Below are positions 44,053 to 55,781 of a stretch of DNA of 64,000 nucleotides, piece after piece. The DNA comes from Ornithodoros turicata (lineage: Eukaryota; Arthropoda; Arachnida; Ixodida; Argasidae): the NCBI RefSeq assembly GCF_037126465.1, contig NC_088201.1, forward strand, positions 3,291,001 through 3,355,000, read 5' to 3'. Below the pieces are notes generated by a model. It made no database searches. It was not told where the DNA came from and saw nothing but the letters and a program-made list of their open reading frames with translations. Positions within the stretch are counted from its first letter, which is position 1. Each line of letters opens with the position of its first letter. Position numbers and translations under genes: made by a program.

Positions 44053-44835
44053 GGTCCTTTGATACATTTCTGGTGCCGAGAAGCGTAGCCTCACTCATTG
44101 ACGGAAGCAATCCAGGAACGGGAAAATGGTGTATAGCAGCGTTAACGTAGTAATGGCTACGGCTGTTTTCAGCTATGGTTTCACTTATGGTTCCATTGTT
44201 TTCAACCAGAAGAGCAGAACACGCGGGATGCGCATGCGCACAGCGATCGCGTGAAAATGGCGGGTTGGGTGTTGATGGCAGCTTGTAGTATAAGTGGTGT
44301 AGGAATTGGGATTGGCGTGTTCTTCATTCCTTGACGAGCCTCTAACGCATTAAATCCCAGTGTCAACCTAACAAGATTGATATTATACGTTGCAAATTGT
44401 TTCTGTATGTTCCAGCTTCTTAAATAGCGAGTCGATTTCATAGCCACATCTCTGCTTTGGAGAATTCCAACTTTGTACTGATTCCAAGTTAATCACATGA
44501 TCTTCCAACATTTCTTGCAATATGTTGCCACATCACCTTAAGTATCAACATCAACAGCACAGCTTAGCCTATATAGTACCTGAAAAGAATCATCTGCCAT
44601 GACTTTATTCGTGACACGTATAGAACCCGGATGTTTAAGCATTTGTGGCTTCACACATAATTGCCGTGATTTGATAATGAACATTTTGCAAGAATGATAG
44701 GCATGTTTTGCTCCTTCCTCCTGGCGAGTTATCGGTCTTTGAAGATTCGTGAGTACACAGCACACATGAAAATGTCGTCCGTAGATGGTAGCAGTGCCAC
44801 GCGTATTCGAGTATATACTCAGTTACATATCTTGG
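44053..44835. other. No gene recognised
   Basis: No domain or family repeat seen. It may include the unrecognised left part of the CF4 copy that follows. Confidence 0.35.
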
Positions 44836-44839
44836 TGTG

Positions 44840-45818
44840 CAGAGGACGTCACAATAGCAACACTTCAGCTGTGGTGAACGACATTCAGTTTCAAGGAGGC
44901 ATACTCCTTACAGTCATCACGTTGTTGCAACTCCCTCTCCAGTTACGTGACACGTGAGGATGACACGTCAGCGACACGGCTATGGTTAATCAGAGGCACA
45001 CGAAGAAGTAAAACACAAGAAGACAAAAGACTAAGCAAATAAGGGACGTAACACACACACTGTGTTGAACCGTTGAACAGTGTTGAAAAGACATATACGG
45101 TGCTGCGGTTAGTGTTGTGAGTAGTCGGACTGTCCAGCAAAAACGTAACAAAACGTAAACGTAGAAATACCCTGATAAAGTTCCATCACTTCAACTTTGT
45201 GCTGTCTTCACAATTCTGAACACGATCCGCAGTTCGTACACACAGAAAAATCACCGTTCGAGAAATAACTTTTTAAAGTTCTTCAGCTTGTCCGTATTTT
45301 TCATCGTGGAAACCTTCTTCAGAAGTAGGACGCCAGGATATCCTTAGCCATTCTTTCGTTCTCGAAGATAGGAAAAGTTCAGAGAAAGGTTCTAGCACGA
45401 TGAAGAACTCTTGAAGAACGGTTATTTTTACAGACGGAGTGACACACGTACACTGATCCGAAACTCTCGTACTGAATGACTGAATGTGCGGCTTGAACGA
45501 GAACACCGAAAGTTTTGAGCAGTACGTTTTATATAGGTTACCTTGCAAACAAACGAAGGAAATTCAAGCGCGGACGAATTGGTTCAGAAGTTGAAACATT
45601 CCTATATAACGGGTACATTTATAAGTTACTACGATTGGATTTCGGTTGAATTCCGAAGTAACTTCTATTGCTCCTATACAGTGTCACGTTACAAGTCGTT
45701 TTTAACCTCTAAATAGAAGTATCGGACGTGTAACTTCTACGGTATTTTGAAAAATCTACGTCTATATAAAGGTTACGCATTTCTAAAAGCTACAATAAAG
45801 GGTATTGAGTTAAGAGTG
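44840..45818. mobile_element. CF4 element, copy 1, left end not defined
   Basis: It shares several blocks with 52522-55530. These are CAACACTTCAGCTGTGGTGA, GATGACACGTCAGCGACA, GTAACACACACACTGTGTTG, AAATACCCTGATAAAGTTCC, TTCTGAACACGATCCGC and TTTTTAACCTCTAAATAGA, in that order. The right tip is GAGTTAAGAGTG followed by TG. No protein domain is seen, so it is a kilobase-scale non-autonomous element. Confidence 0.7.
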
Positions 45819-46244
45819 TGCTACTCTGCAAGCTGGAGACTGCGTCGTCCCACAAGAGCCGCTCCGTTACCGGTAACCGTAACGGAAAATAGGGCTTTCC
45901 CTCTCCAGATGGATGATGTCGCTAACAAGCAGATGTCCCTCGACTTAGTGGACGAGATGTTCCTTGTCAGCCTGACAACGTTTATCTAAGCTTACGTTAG
46001 GGAGACACACGCCGGGTGGGAGACGCCAGAGTGCCTTGTTTACATTGGGAGGGGTTGTGTAATCCGCGCATTGGATCCATTCCACTTTAACAGCTCGTGC
46101 CATTAATGCATAAGGCGACGGTATTTCGTCAGAAGCGTGCTTCATTATTAAAGTAGCTGTGAGTCTGTCATATTTATGAACAGACTTAGAATACTTTACT
46201 GCGCCACCGGGTTCAGCACGCTATTAGATATGGTTCATTACAGC

Positions 46245-47076
46245 CAGACTTGTACGTAACGGGTAATTGCGTTACTAGTAATCAATTACTTTTTTGAGTA
46301 ATTTGTAACGTAATCGATTACTTTTGGGACCCAGTAATTTTTTGAGTAATTCAATTACAATTTTCAGTAATCAATTACCAAGTAATCGATTACTTGGAAA
46401 CTAAAGAATCCACATTGTTCGGGACGACGCACACACACATATATGGTATGATTCACCGCCGCGAGAAGACAAAACCAACTGCCCTCTGCAAGTTCGGTGC
46501 AAGCTGCAAGGCAGCTGTCTTATCTCTAGGACTTTTCCCGCAACAATTACTTACCCGAGGACCCCGAGGTCAATTGCCACAGTGTTCCGCACGTGTAGTG
46601 TATTTTTGAGTCCACTGTCCTCTCCCCATTCATGTGTACTATCCATCCGTAACCCGGCCTGTATGCAGTAAGTTGGACTGTAGGTTGTACCGTGAACCTG
46701 ATGAGTCATTTGTGGGAGTTCCAGTTGGGACTCTTTTCACAGAACTCTCAAAACTCTCAACCTCTCGGCACATTTTTTACAGAGCTCTCGACCCCTTATG
46801 AGATAAATTCTGCTTCAATGCTGACTTCGTTTCGCTTCGTTTCGCTTCGTTTTTGCTCAGTTTCCTTTTTTTTGTGTGGATATCTTTTTCTCTATCTTTT
46901 TGTTATATAGCTTTCTCAGATATCGAAAGTAATTGGCAAAGTAACGGGTTACTTTTCAAGGCGTTACTTCATTACTTTTTCCGGCAAGTAATTTGTAACG
47001 GTAAAAAATTACTTTTTTCTACAAGGTAACGGTAACGGTAATCAATTACTTTTTTTTAGTAACGTGTACAAGTCTG
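46245..47076. mobile_element. hA element, 8-bp duplication ATTACAGC
   Basis: The ends are CAGACTTGTACGTAACGG and CGTGTACAAGTCTG. Perfect ATTACAGC 8-mers are at 46237-46244 and 47077-47084. The arms are GTAATCAATTAC arrays and the middle is 400 bp, including a TTTCGCTTCG run near 46828-46850. Confidence 0.9.
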
Positions 47077-47108
47077 ATTACAGCATGCATGCATTGAGTA
47101 TATAATTA

Positions 47109-48102
47109 GGGTGTGACTTCTTCGGGTTCAATGCCCTTCTCAGATTCGGGGGGTAAAAATCGGGCGCGATTTTTTAAATCTACACTCTAAGAAAAAAAGG
47201 AGTACTTTTACTCCTTTTGGGGGAGTAATTGCATTGCCACAAAAAATAGTCCCTTTCGGGAGTAAATGCACGGGAGTAAATGAATGTCACAGAGTGAAGA
47301 CCGCATTTCACGCGCTGTTGTAAGAGTCCCAGGTACAGAATTGGTGCGCATGCACGAAAATACTTTGAAGCAAACCGTCAACCGTGATATATCGAGTGAT
47401 ATAAAATTTTGCGCCATACTAGGGCACAATTTGCGAAGAAAGATGCGCTAACTGTTTCTTACTCTGTGCGGTTGGAAAATTGCTACGTTGGCTGAGTTAT
47501 ACAGCCTTATGTCGTTCAAATTGACCAAGGGCACATATTTACGTAGACTGTTGCATTCAGGAGACCATTCGCGAAGTTAAGTGACAATTTGCAGTCCCGG
47601 GGAGTAAATGTCGGGACTAAATGTTGGGTTAGGGGACTAAAATAGGGAGTAATTGCAGACTAGGGGAGTAGAAGCTGCAATTACTCCCCGTTTTACTCCT
47701 TTTTTTTCTTAGAGTGTATAATTCGGGGAGAAATCGTGCGATAATTGTGCCTTCGGGTGTTATCGGGTGTTTTTGTTTCTCCTCTTGTCTATTAACTCAT
47801 TTCCTAATCTCTCTTTTTGTTTGTTTGTTTTTTTGTTGTTTTTGCGGGATCCTGACCTTGCAGCGGTAATCCCCGAAGACATAGACAGTGTTGACACACA
47901 TGGGTGTATTGCTGGGAACGTAAGTGACTCAACTCTTACACGCGTTACACGTGGCGACCTTTGTTCGCTTCAGTGGAAACGTCACTTGAGGATTTCATAG
48001 TGAGTGGAATTCGGGGAGAAATCGGGTTTAACCCGAATTGGTCGGAGGTCAGTTCGGGGAATAACCGGGCGGAATCGGGTTTAACCCGAAAAAGTCACTC
48101 CC
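47109..48102. mobile_element. J-family element, copy 2, interrupted by CF5
   Basis: It aligns with 24856-25302 across its length, including the GACACACATGGGTGTATTGC region, and has the same CCCGAAAAAGTCACTCCC end. The insertion is at 47183-47716. Confidence 0.75.
47183..47716. mobile_element. CF5 element nested in J, TA duplication
   Basis: The ends are CACTCTAAGAAAAAAAGGAG and its inverse, with TA on each side. Arms rich in GGAGTAA/TTACTCC motifs surround a 300-bp centre. The uninterrupted J copy at 24856 supports the boundaries. Confidence 0.85.
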
Positions 48103-48519
48103 TAAGTATATTGAGGGGGAAAATGATGGCGGTGCTCGGGGCCACAACCGTTGCGGTTTCAGAATTCAGCTATACGGACATGCCCGTAATGGTTAGAGTC
48201 TTTTTGACTCGTATTGCAGCTGTAACGGACTGGCATTCGATGGCCTTTGTGATGTAATATCGCGTTTTTTTTTCTCTCCGTCTATAAAGTATAGAACGTT
48301 CTACAGCAGTGAGTTTTTACATTCCTCAGACTCAGCTCTTCCCTGTAAGACACGTTTTCTTTCATTATGATCGTATATTCACCTAACATATGCCGATATT
48401 GTGAGAAGATTGACGCTTGGGCGCTCTAAGACAGCGACATATACCTGGCGGTGGAAGATCCTCACACCTAAAACTACTATATATTCCGGGAGTGGTCAAC
48501 TCCTACAGGTCAACTCCAC

Positions 48520-48600
48520 GCATAACTCTTATTACAGTGATTTATCGAGACCCCCCTACACCCCCCTAACACACCCCAAATGTTCAGTGACACCCTCCTA
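48520..48600. repeat. C-rich dispersed repeat (inverse copy at 52925-53015)
   Basis: CAGTGATTTATCGAGACCC, then CCCCTAACACACCCC. The inverse complement occurs at 52925-53015 with scattered changes. Family unknown. Confidence 0.6.
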
Positions 48601-48667
48601 ACTTTTTCACCTGTGTATTCCCTACAGTGGGTGCCCTTACGATTTCAGCTTTAGACACATGTCGCCG

Positions 48668-48812
48668 CATTGACCAGTGACCGGTGACTTTTTGCGTTCA
48701 AGGATAAATAGTATCTTAATTGTATTTCAAATACGTTTTGGAGTATTTTGTACCCAATTTTAATTACTTTAATTTTCATGTATTTATACTCTATCTTAAT
48801 TACATTCTAACG
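48668..48812. mobile_element. hA right-arm fragment
   Basis: Nearly the same as 50024-50173 within the element at 49480: GCATTGACCAGTGAC, CAAGGATAAATAGTATCTTA, then GTATTT arrays. No end is preserved. Confidence 0.65.
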
Positions 48813-49479
48813 TTGTCAAAGCACACTACAATGGTTGTGGGAAACTGAAAATTTTGAATGAAGAAACCAAATCGAAATCGTCCCACATTTTCGTCGTCGC
48901 GTGGAATACAAAGACACTAATCAACCCGTATTCCGGCTTATCACAATACTGTTCGTGAGGTGTCCATTGGCACACTACTCCAGGCGTTGTTTTCGTGATG
49001 CCTTTTTAATTTTTGATTTCATTTAGCTGTTCTATTTCAGGCCAAACTTCGTGCCGCGCTTATAGCTCATACCGCTGAACTCGTCCCCGTCGATGTGACA
49101 CGAAAAAACGCCTTAAAAAAAAAAGAACAGAAAACGCACAAAGCTCACAAATAACGTTTGGAGCACATTAGAGGACCACAGAAAGGTGCTACAAAAATCG
49201 TGGAACGCCAGGCTGCTTGTACGAATAAGTGACTTATCCCTGTACACGTCGAACACGTCGAACAGCTGTTCGGGAGTATAGAACCAATTGGTGGAGACGG
49301 TGCCTTATACTACAGCACTCGGTTCTACTAAGTCTGTCTGGATAGCATGAACGACGGATTATTAATCCCTGGGCTTGCGTCTAGCTCGCCAGTGCAGTTT
49401 TCAGCAGATCCAATTCCAACAGAGCAGCTTTTCTAACACAATTGCCAATGAGAACATTCTGAGCTGATGTCACTGGAGG

Positions 49480-50228
49480 CAGACTTGTACGCATTTGGAG
49501 TATTGTATTTAAAATACTGTATTTTAAATACAATTTGCGGTATTTTGGTACTCTACTCAGTACTTTTTGTTTTGTGTATTTGTACTCTATTTAAAATACA
49601 TTTTATGGTATTTTCTACTCAATACTCTAATTACATATTTTGGATCTCCCTCTCAAACTTTCTGTGTCTCGTCTTTCCATTATCTCGCTTGTTCAGTGGA
49701 AATTTCCTGAGTCCCTCGGACTTGACCCGGACATTGGCCCTTCTTGGAGGTCTCCATTTAGAGATGTTGCCCCGTGTGTACTACTCCTTGGCGAGTGAGG
49801 GTTCTATTATGTGTGCTCTGACGCCGTGACGCCGAATTCTGACCTCGCCGGGCGGGGACCTGCTAGAAGTTTGCTTTGTTCTGGGTCACATATACTTAGT
49901 GGAGTTATGTGGCATCTCTTTGTCATCTTTGTGGGACTTGTGTTTAGATGACTCCTATCACACAGGAACGGCTTGCATAGTAAGCGGGGTTTAGGTGATT
50001 CATGTCACATAGCGGCGACTCGCCGCATTGACCAGTGACTATATAGTCACTTTTCGTGTTCAAGGATAAACAGTATCTTAATTGTATTTCAAATACTTTT
50101 TGAAGTATTTTGTACTTTATCTTAATTACTTTAATTTTCATGTATTTGTACTCTATCTTAATTACATTCTAACGTCAGTACTTATTATCTTATCTTAAAT
50201 ACATTTTTGAGTACCTTGTACATGTCTG
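49480..50228. mobile_element. hA-style element with GTATTT arrays, decayed 8-bp duplication
   Basis: The ends are CAGACTTGTACGCATTTGG and CTTGTACATGTCTG. The flanks ACTGGAGG and AATTGAGG match at 6 of 8. The arms are arrays of GTATTTTAAATAC-like units. Confidence 0.75.
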
Positions 50229-50260
50229 AATTGAGGTACGTCACACAAGCCCTGCCCCTG

Positions 50261-50290
50261 CATAAAAGGGGGCACGTGCCCCCTTTTATG
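50261..50290. repeat. Perfect 30-nt palindrome
   Basis: CATAAAAGGGGGCAC meets its exact inverse with no loop. Confidence 0.9.
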
Positions 50291-50374
50291 GACATCGTTT
50301 TCCGAATGTGGGTTCCGAAATTGATGGGCAAAAAAATGAGCACCAAAGTGTAAATCTTTTTAAAAGGAGCTCAC

Positions 50375-50513
50375 GATGACGAATGGCAGCAAGAAGACAA
50401 GGACAGGGTAGAAGTAAACAGGACGACTGCAGACTCTCAACTGACGTTTAATCACGAAACACAGCATCTTCTACTTCTACCCTGTCCTTGTCTTCTTGCT
50501 GCTATTCGTCATC
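50375..50513. repeat. Hairpin with about 41-bp arms
   Basis: The left arm GATGACGAATGGCAGCAAGA... is mirrored at 50472-50513, around a 56-base loop. It is followed by TATACCAACTACC, as in the 11264-11377 hairpin. Confidence 0.7.
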
Positions 50514-50750
50514 ATGAACCTATACCAACTACCCAGGATTGTTCCTATTGTGTAAAAGGAGCTCTGCGAATACATACGTCATACACATATTCCATATACA
50601 TATACAGTATATACCATTTATATATATATATACCATATACATAATGCAGGAAAAAAAAGCCATTAAAGAAACAAATAAATGATACTAGACGTGTTTGAAA
50701 TTCAAACTTACAGATTAAAATGGCTTCTATGGCTGCACGTAGAAAAACAG

Positions 50751-51030
50751 ATACTCATTGAACGATGCGACAGCACCAGAGGACACGTGTTTCGCCGTGT
50801 TTGCGGCTCGTCGGCCCTGGGTAGCTGCGCATCGTTCCGAATTGTGAATCGTTCCGAATCGAGTGAGTTCCGTATCCGAGTGAGTTCCGAATCCGAATCG
50901 TTCCGAATCGTTCCGAATTGAGTGACCCCTGGTTTGCCAATTCGGAACGATGCGCAGCTACCCAGGGCCGACGAGCCGCAAACACGGCGAAACACGTGTC
51001 CTCTGGTGCTGCCGCATCGTTCCATGAGTA
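50751..51030. mobile_element. Foldback element with GAATCGTTCC minisatellite centre
   Basis: The arms of about 95 bp start ACTCATTGAACGATGCG. The centre is a short array of GAATCGTTCC/GTGAGTTCCG units. The overlapping open frames on both strands come from this symmetry. Confidence 0.8.
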
Positions 51031-51069
51031 CCATATACATATATATACCATTCCATATATACCATATAC

Positions 51070-51310
51070 ATACAGCGCCGCGAAGCAACTGTGACTATGA
51101 GCGGCGTATAGACATGGAGAGATGGAGAGAGGACAGCAAGAAGGACTGGGGGTTAGTATGCGTCCTTGGCCGACTTCGGGGGCAACTGTGCCGACATTCG
51201 TCTGAAAAGTCTTCGGAAAACTCGGGGAAGACCTCGGACAGCATCAGCTGCTGGTGACAGGATTCGAACGCGTGTCACCTCCCAGTCTCGGCGTGGAAAG
51301 CGATCATATT
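51070..51310 (-). mobile_element. SINE-2, near complete
   Basis: From the high end on minus: tRNA-like head with GCGTTCGAATCCTGTC, then the shared body (inverse of TATGCGTCCTTGGCCGACTT), then the tail with GTTGCTTCGCGGCGC. A (TTTA)n run follows on the plus side. Confidence 0.75.
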
Positions 51311-51320
51311 AACCACAATA

Positions 51321-51323
51321 TAT

Positions 51324-51354
<31 letters not shown>

Positions 51355-51363
51355 TTTTATTTT
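51321..51363. repeat. (TTTA)n microsatellite
   Basis: About ten units. Confidence 0.95.
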
Positions 51364-51364
51364 G

Positions 51365-52110
51365 AGGGTACCCATCAACGACCGTGGGGTCTAACGGGAT
51401 ATATACCGCGGGAGCTGGTCGAATAGCATTGTGATGAGTCGGACTGCGGGTTTGAGGCCATTGAATACCTATTCAAACGATTGGTGTCCACGACCCAAAA
51501 TGTGGAACAATTTCGATTTGGTTTCTTTTCAAAATTCCCAATAACTATTGCAGTGCGCTTTAACATTCCTTCGGTAAATGTTATTTCTGCTGGGATTCTA
51601 CATTTCTTTCAGTATATTAGTCACTTTTTGTGATTTTTATCTTTATTTTTCTTTTCTTTTTTTCTTTTTTTCCTGATATACAGTCTTTCCAGGAGCGACG
51701 TGGATTGGGAACGAGTTGAGTGTATAGCATGAGTTGTCTTCGTATGAGGTGGGTGGTCGCTGAAATGTTGAGCATTGCTAAGTAATCGTTTCATATCAAA
51801 TTTCCATCAGTGTAGAAGCTCATGAAATCCTCGTATTTTTCCTTTTCTGCCTCGTGGCATACAGCCGGCACTCGAGCGTGAAGTAACCTTTTGGGGATTG
51901 TGCCCTTGTGAAGCGGCCCAAGTTCCCTTTACGAATACGTTTTCTTAGAACTGACAACAAGAAATGATTTGATTTCCTGCATAACCTTCAAATGCCGAAT
52001 TCTTTTTTTTTTTTTATATATCACGTACGGTTAGAGCTCATCAAGACGAATCGTTTGTTATTTCTGCGACGCACGGCACAGGTTTGGACAACAGTTTACG
52101 GAACATGTGA
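51365..52110. other. No gene recognised
   Basis: T-rich tracts near 51640-51670 and 52003-52016; no motif-bearing frame. Confidence 0.35.
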
Positions 52111-52113
52111 GCG

Positions 52114-52490
52114 CACTGTGAACTGAAAAACACCCTTATGGGTGCAAATGGCTTGCCCTATATAACTCACACCACTTTTCACACCGTATGGTTTGGAACA
52201 CTCTTTTTATAGGGTGTACTCTGTATAAAACACCTTTTGAAAGGGTTCTTTGAAAATGCCTTCTTTTGCACCCTTTATACACCTTTTTAGGAGGGTGTTT
52301 AACAATCTTACACCCCCTAAAAGGGTGTTTAAAGGGTGCAAAAGAAGGCATTTTCTAAGAAAAGCACCCTTTCAAAAGGTGTTTTGAACACCCTCTAAAA
52401 AGGGGTGTTCCAGACCATACGGTGTAAAAACTGGTGTGAGTTATAGGACAAGCCATTTACACACATAAGGGTGTGTTTCAGTTTACAGTG
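52114..52490. mobile_element. CF2 foldback element, copy 3, CG duplication
   Basis: The ends are CACTGTGAACTGAAAAACAC and the inverse of CACTGTAAACTGAAACACAC. CG lies on both sides (52112-52113 and 52491-52492), a third dinucleotide for this family. Confidence 0.9.
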
Positions 52491-53440
52491 CGGCGCACTT
52501 TTTCTTCGGTGCGACACCCTACACTCTAAACCTAGTATATTAAAAGGTAAAAATTTCAACATTTTTGCCCTCTATTTCAGAAGTTACCCTGTAACCTATG
52601 GGCAACACCCTCTATATAAACGTTACACAGAGTCACAGGCCACCTATAAAGAGAGGTTACTGTCTCGTGTCTCCTAACCGCCACACAGATGTAAATGTTA
52701 CAGATGGCCAGGCATGGATACCTCTAAGACGCCTGCCTCTTCACAGACGCTGCACAACACATGGAGCTGAACATCAGCTCTCATCTGTGCAGAACGCAAA
52801 CTGTCTTTTGCAACATATACAGTTTACCCATATTTCGTCCTTGGGAGGTGGGGGGGGGGGGGCTGTCTTACATGCGCAAGGGGATGTCTTTACATGTTTT
52901 TGACGAAATGTTGCGCAATCTCGCAAAATTTTAGGGGTCAGATATTTCGCGGTGGGGGTGTTAGAGGGGTGTTAGGGGGGTAGAGGGGGTCTGGATAAAT
53001 TACTGAACAAATAGCTATAGCATACGTAATTCATCTAGAGGCATGTCCAGTGGCGAAAAACGAGAGATCAACATGCACAACAAATGAAAGACAGAAATAA
53101 TGGCAACTGGAAAATATTTATTATTTAATGGCAAACCTGGCCCTTACAGCAGAGACAGGAGCACGAAGTCGTCACAATACAAACACTTCAGCTGTAGTGA
53201 ACGACGTCCAGTTTCAACGAGGTATCTTTACAGCCGTCCATCTCAGTACGCCGAATACGTTCCTATTCCTTGCCGATACCTAAGAATGACACAACAACAA
53301 CAACAACAACAACAGCAACTAAATCATGACTATGGCCTGGCCTTAGAGCAGTCGGGGTAGGGTACTGCTCTGAGAATGACACGTCAGCGACGTGACAATG
53401 GTAAAACAGTGGCACATGAAGTAGTAAGACACAATGGATT

Positions 53441-53600
53441 AAAGGGTAATCGTAATCTTTCGTAATCGTAATCTTTATTTAGTTGATAATGCAAAATGTA
53501 CAGAAAGCGGGACTGCGAGGGCAAGCCCTGTGGTACAGTCCCAGCACAGCTCAAGAATTAACAGCTAAAAGATACAGTTTAGTTGTGATTAAGATATTGT
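53441..53600 (-). mobile_element. LINE 3' end with AATCGTAATCTT tail repeats
   Basis: On minus the sequence ends ACTAAATAAAGATTACGATT, followed by repeats of the ATTACG unit, as in LINE 3' ends with short tandem tails. The upstream limit is uncertain. Confidence 0.5.
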
Positions 53601-54128
53601 TAAATCGATATAAGATTTTAAAAAAAAACTACATGGGGAATTACCCGACAACTAATACACTGATCAGTTACTAAAGTACACACGGGGTATAAAGGAGACT
53701 TCGCAAGGATTCGAAAACAATTAGGTGAGCATCATACCGAACACAACACAGACCGCTCCCTCGATGCCGAATACAACATTCGCGTTCATTTTGTGCGAGT
53801 AATTAATTCGTAAGTGATGACAATACCAAACCGAAACCAACATGCAAAGCGCACAACGGCTACCCCGGAGGAACATACTGTGACGTCACCCAGCATTGTC
53901 GTCTGCTGCGAAGCTTGCATTCTTCCATGCCGGATGACGTCGGCGGTGTTGCTTTCAGCGCCCTCTTGCTTCACGAAGGCGAAGCGCTCACTTCGTAATA
54001 ATTCGTTCGAATAAAATCTGCGCACGCACTTTGGGAACGCGATATTTCGTATGTATGTTCCTGACACCCCAAGGGTTACTGCTATGTCACAATCTTTGTG
54101 GTGATTTTGTTGCGGAGTCCCACTTTAA

Positions 54129-54957
54129 AGGTACTGTAAAGCAGCACCGATCAAATGTCATTTAGTGTGGCTTCTCGATAGTCCAAGACACCAGGACAAA
54201 AACTGCGCAAGTTTCATTCCAATCGACGGTGCAATTAATTAGAAAATTAGAATTAAAGATTACGGGCAACACTGTACTAGGTATTCGAAATGAATTCGTA
54301 CTCCCGATATATACGGCGGCAACCACATTGCATGCGTATAACACTGGGCTCAACATAACAATCCACCACAATCCACCATAAAAATCCGCCCCTGTAATCC
54401 ACACAACGATCCACATCTGAGGATAAACGGATAAGCGAACTGAAATGAAACGCTGAGCTGTTGAAAAAAATGTGTCAGACGTTCAAGAAGCCAGACAGCG
54501 TCGGGACTTGATTGTTCACAGAGATTCACAGAGAGGGTTTGTTCGTTCTGAAGAGACCGCGAACAGAAGGAGCGCGCAGGCGCAGCAGAGAAGTGGAGAG
54601 CCTCCATCGAGCAGCGGCCGGCGCTGGGTTACTTTGCAAAAACAGGGGATAACAGGTTAAACTTTTAACATGGGTTTCAGAATGCATAGGTAAACAGGAA
54701 AACTAATAATATGGTTACTAAAATAACGAAGTTCCGATGTAATAGTGTGTAATACCAATTTTCAATGTTGCCCGCTGTACAGGGGGTTGTTTGACACCAG
54801 GCGTCGCACCGCTCCACTACGCCGAATTTTTCATGGCAAATTAAAAATATTTAGAGCGCGTTGTCGGTCGTATGGTTCCGCATATGGTATTTAGAAGCAG
54901 CAAAGTCTATAGTTACATCACCGGCATACCATGCTTGCCTACTGCTTTACAGTACCT
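54129..54957. mobile_element. TTAA-flanked element (Kolobok- or piggyBac-like, non-autonomous)
   Basis: Perfect 16-bp terminal repeats AGGTACTGTAAAGCAG. TTAA is at 54125-54128 and 54958-54961. It is 829 bp with no coherent protein. TTAA targets occur in both Kolobok and piggyBac superfamilies; the AGG start does not suit classic piggyBac (CCY), so I lean to Kolobok. Confidence 0.75.
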
Positions 54958-55532
54958 TTAAGCAAAGACGAGACGTAACACACACACTGTGTTGAACCGC
55001 ATTGAACAGAAAGACGCTGCGATGAGTGTTGCTAGACTCTCCGGCAAAAACGTTATTATAAAAACTTTGTAGTGAACATACGGTACAAATACCCTGATAA
55101 AGTTCCATTACTTCAATAGTCTCTTTCTTCATAATTCTGAACACGATCCGCCGTTCATACAGAAGCAGAGACACAGTCAATAACGAACGCGAACTGATCC
55201 GAAACCCTATAGTATTGAATGCGCGGCTAGAACGAGAACACAGCAATTTTTGAGCGGTACCTTTTATAAAGCTTACTTTGCAAACAAACGAAGGAAATGC
55301 AAACGGGGAATTGGTTGAGAAGTTACAACGTCCCTATATAAAGGGTACATTTATATTTTCGGTTGAACTCAGAAGTAACTTTTATTGCTCCTACAGTGTC
55401 AGGTTACAAGCATTGTTAACCTCTAAATAGAGGTATCGGGTGCGTGACCTCTGCAATATTTTGAAATGTACGTCGATATAGAGGTTACACGCCGCTAAAA
55501 GTTACAAAAAAGGGTACCGAGTTAAGAGTGTA

Positions 55533-55721
55533 GCGGCTGGCGGAAGCGGGTGAGTTCACTGTTTCGGAGGGGTGGAAGGGTGCGTTGTTAGCGACACACG
55601 GCGGTCGTTCCGCTGTCGCTTGGATGTGCCTGGGAAGTGGAAGCGACCGCTCTGTGTCGCTAGCAGCACACCCTTCCACCCCTCCGGAACAGTGAACACA
55701 CCCGCTTCCGGCAGCCACTAT
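55533..55721. mobile_element. Foldback element abutting CF4
   Basis: The arms (about 77 bp) run from CGGCTGGCGGAAGCGGGTGA through GGAGGGGTGGAAGGGTG to the CGACCGC region. They differ at a few bases. The target duplication is unclear. Confidence 0.75.
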
Positions 55722-55781
55722 AGGGTGTTGCACGGAAAAAAAAGTACGCTGCTCGTGTGTTCCGTAAACTTTTGTCCCAAC

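Larger units (their letters stand above)
52522..55530. mobile_element. CF4 element, copy 2, with internal insertions, TA duplication
   Basis: The left tip is CACTCTAAACCTAGTATATT and the right tip GAGTTAAGAGTG. TA is at 52520-52521 and 55531-55532. Shared blocks with 44840-45818 lie at 53160-53420 and 54965-55530. Insertions between them are a LINE 3' end and a TTAA element. An (ACA)n run lies near 53290-53312. No transposase is recognised. Confidence 0.7.

Noticed and set aside
50708..51088. Overlapping 126- and 98-residue frames on -
   Set aside because: Products of the foldback at 50751-51030; the same peptide appears on + because the arms are inverted copies.
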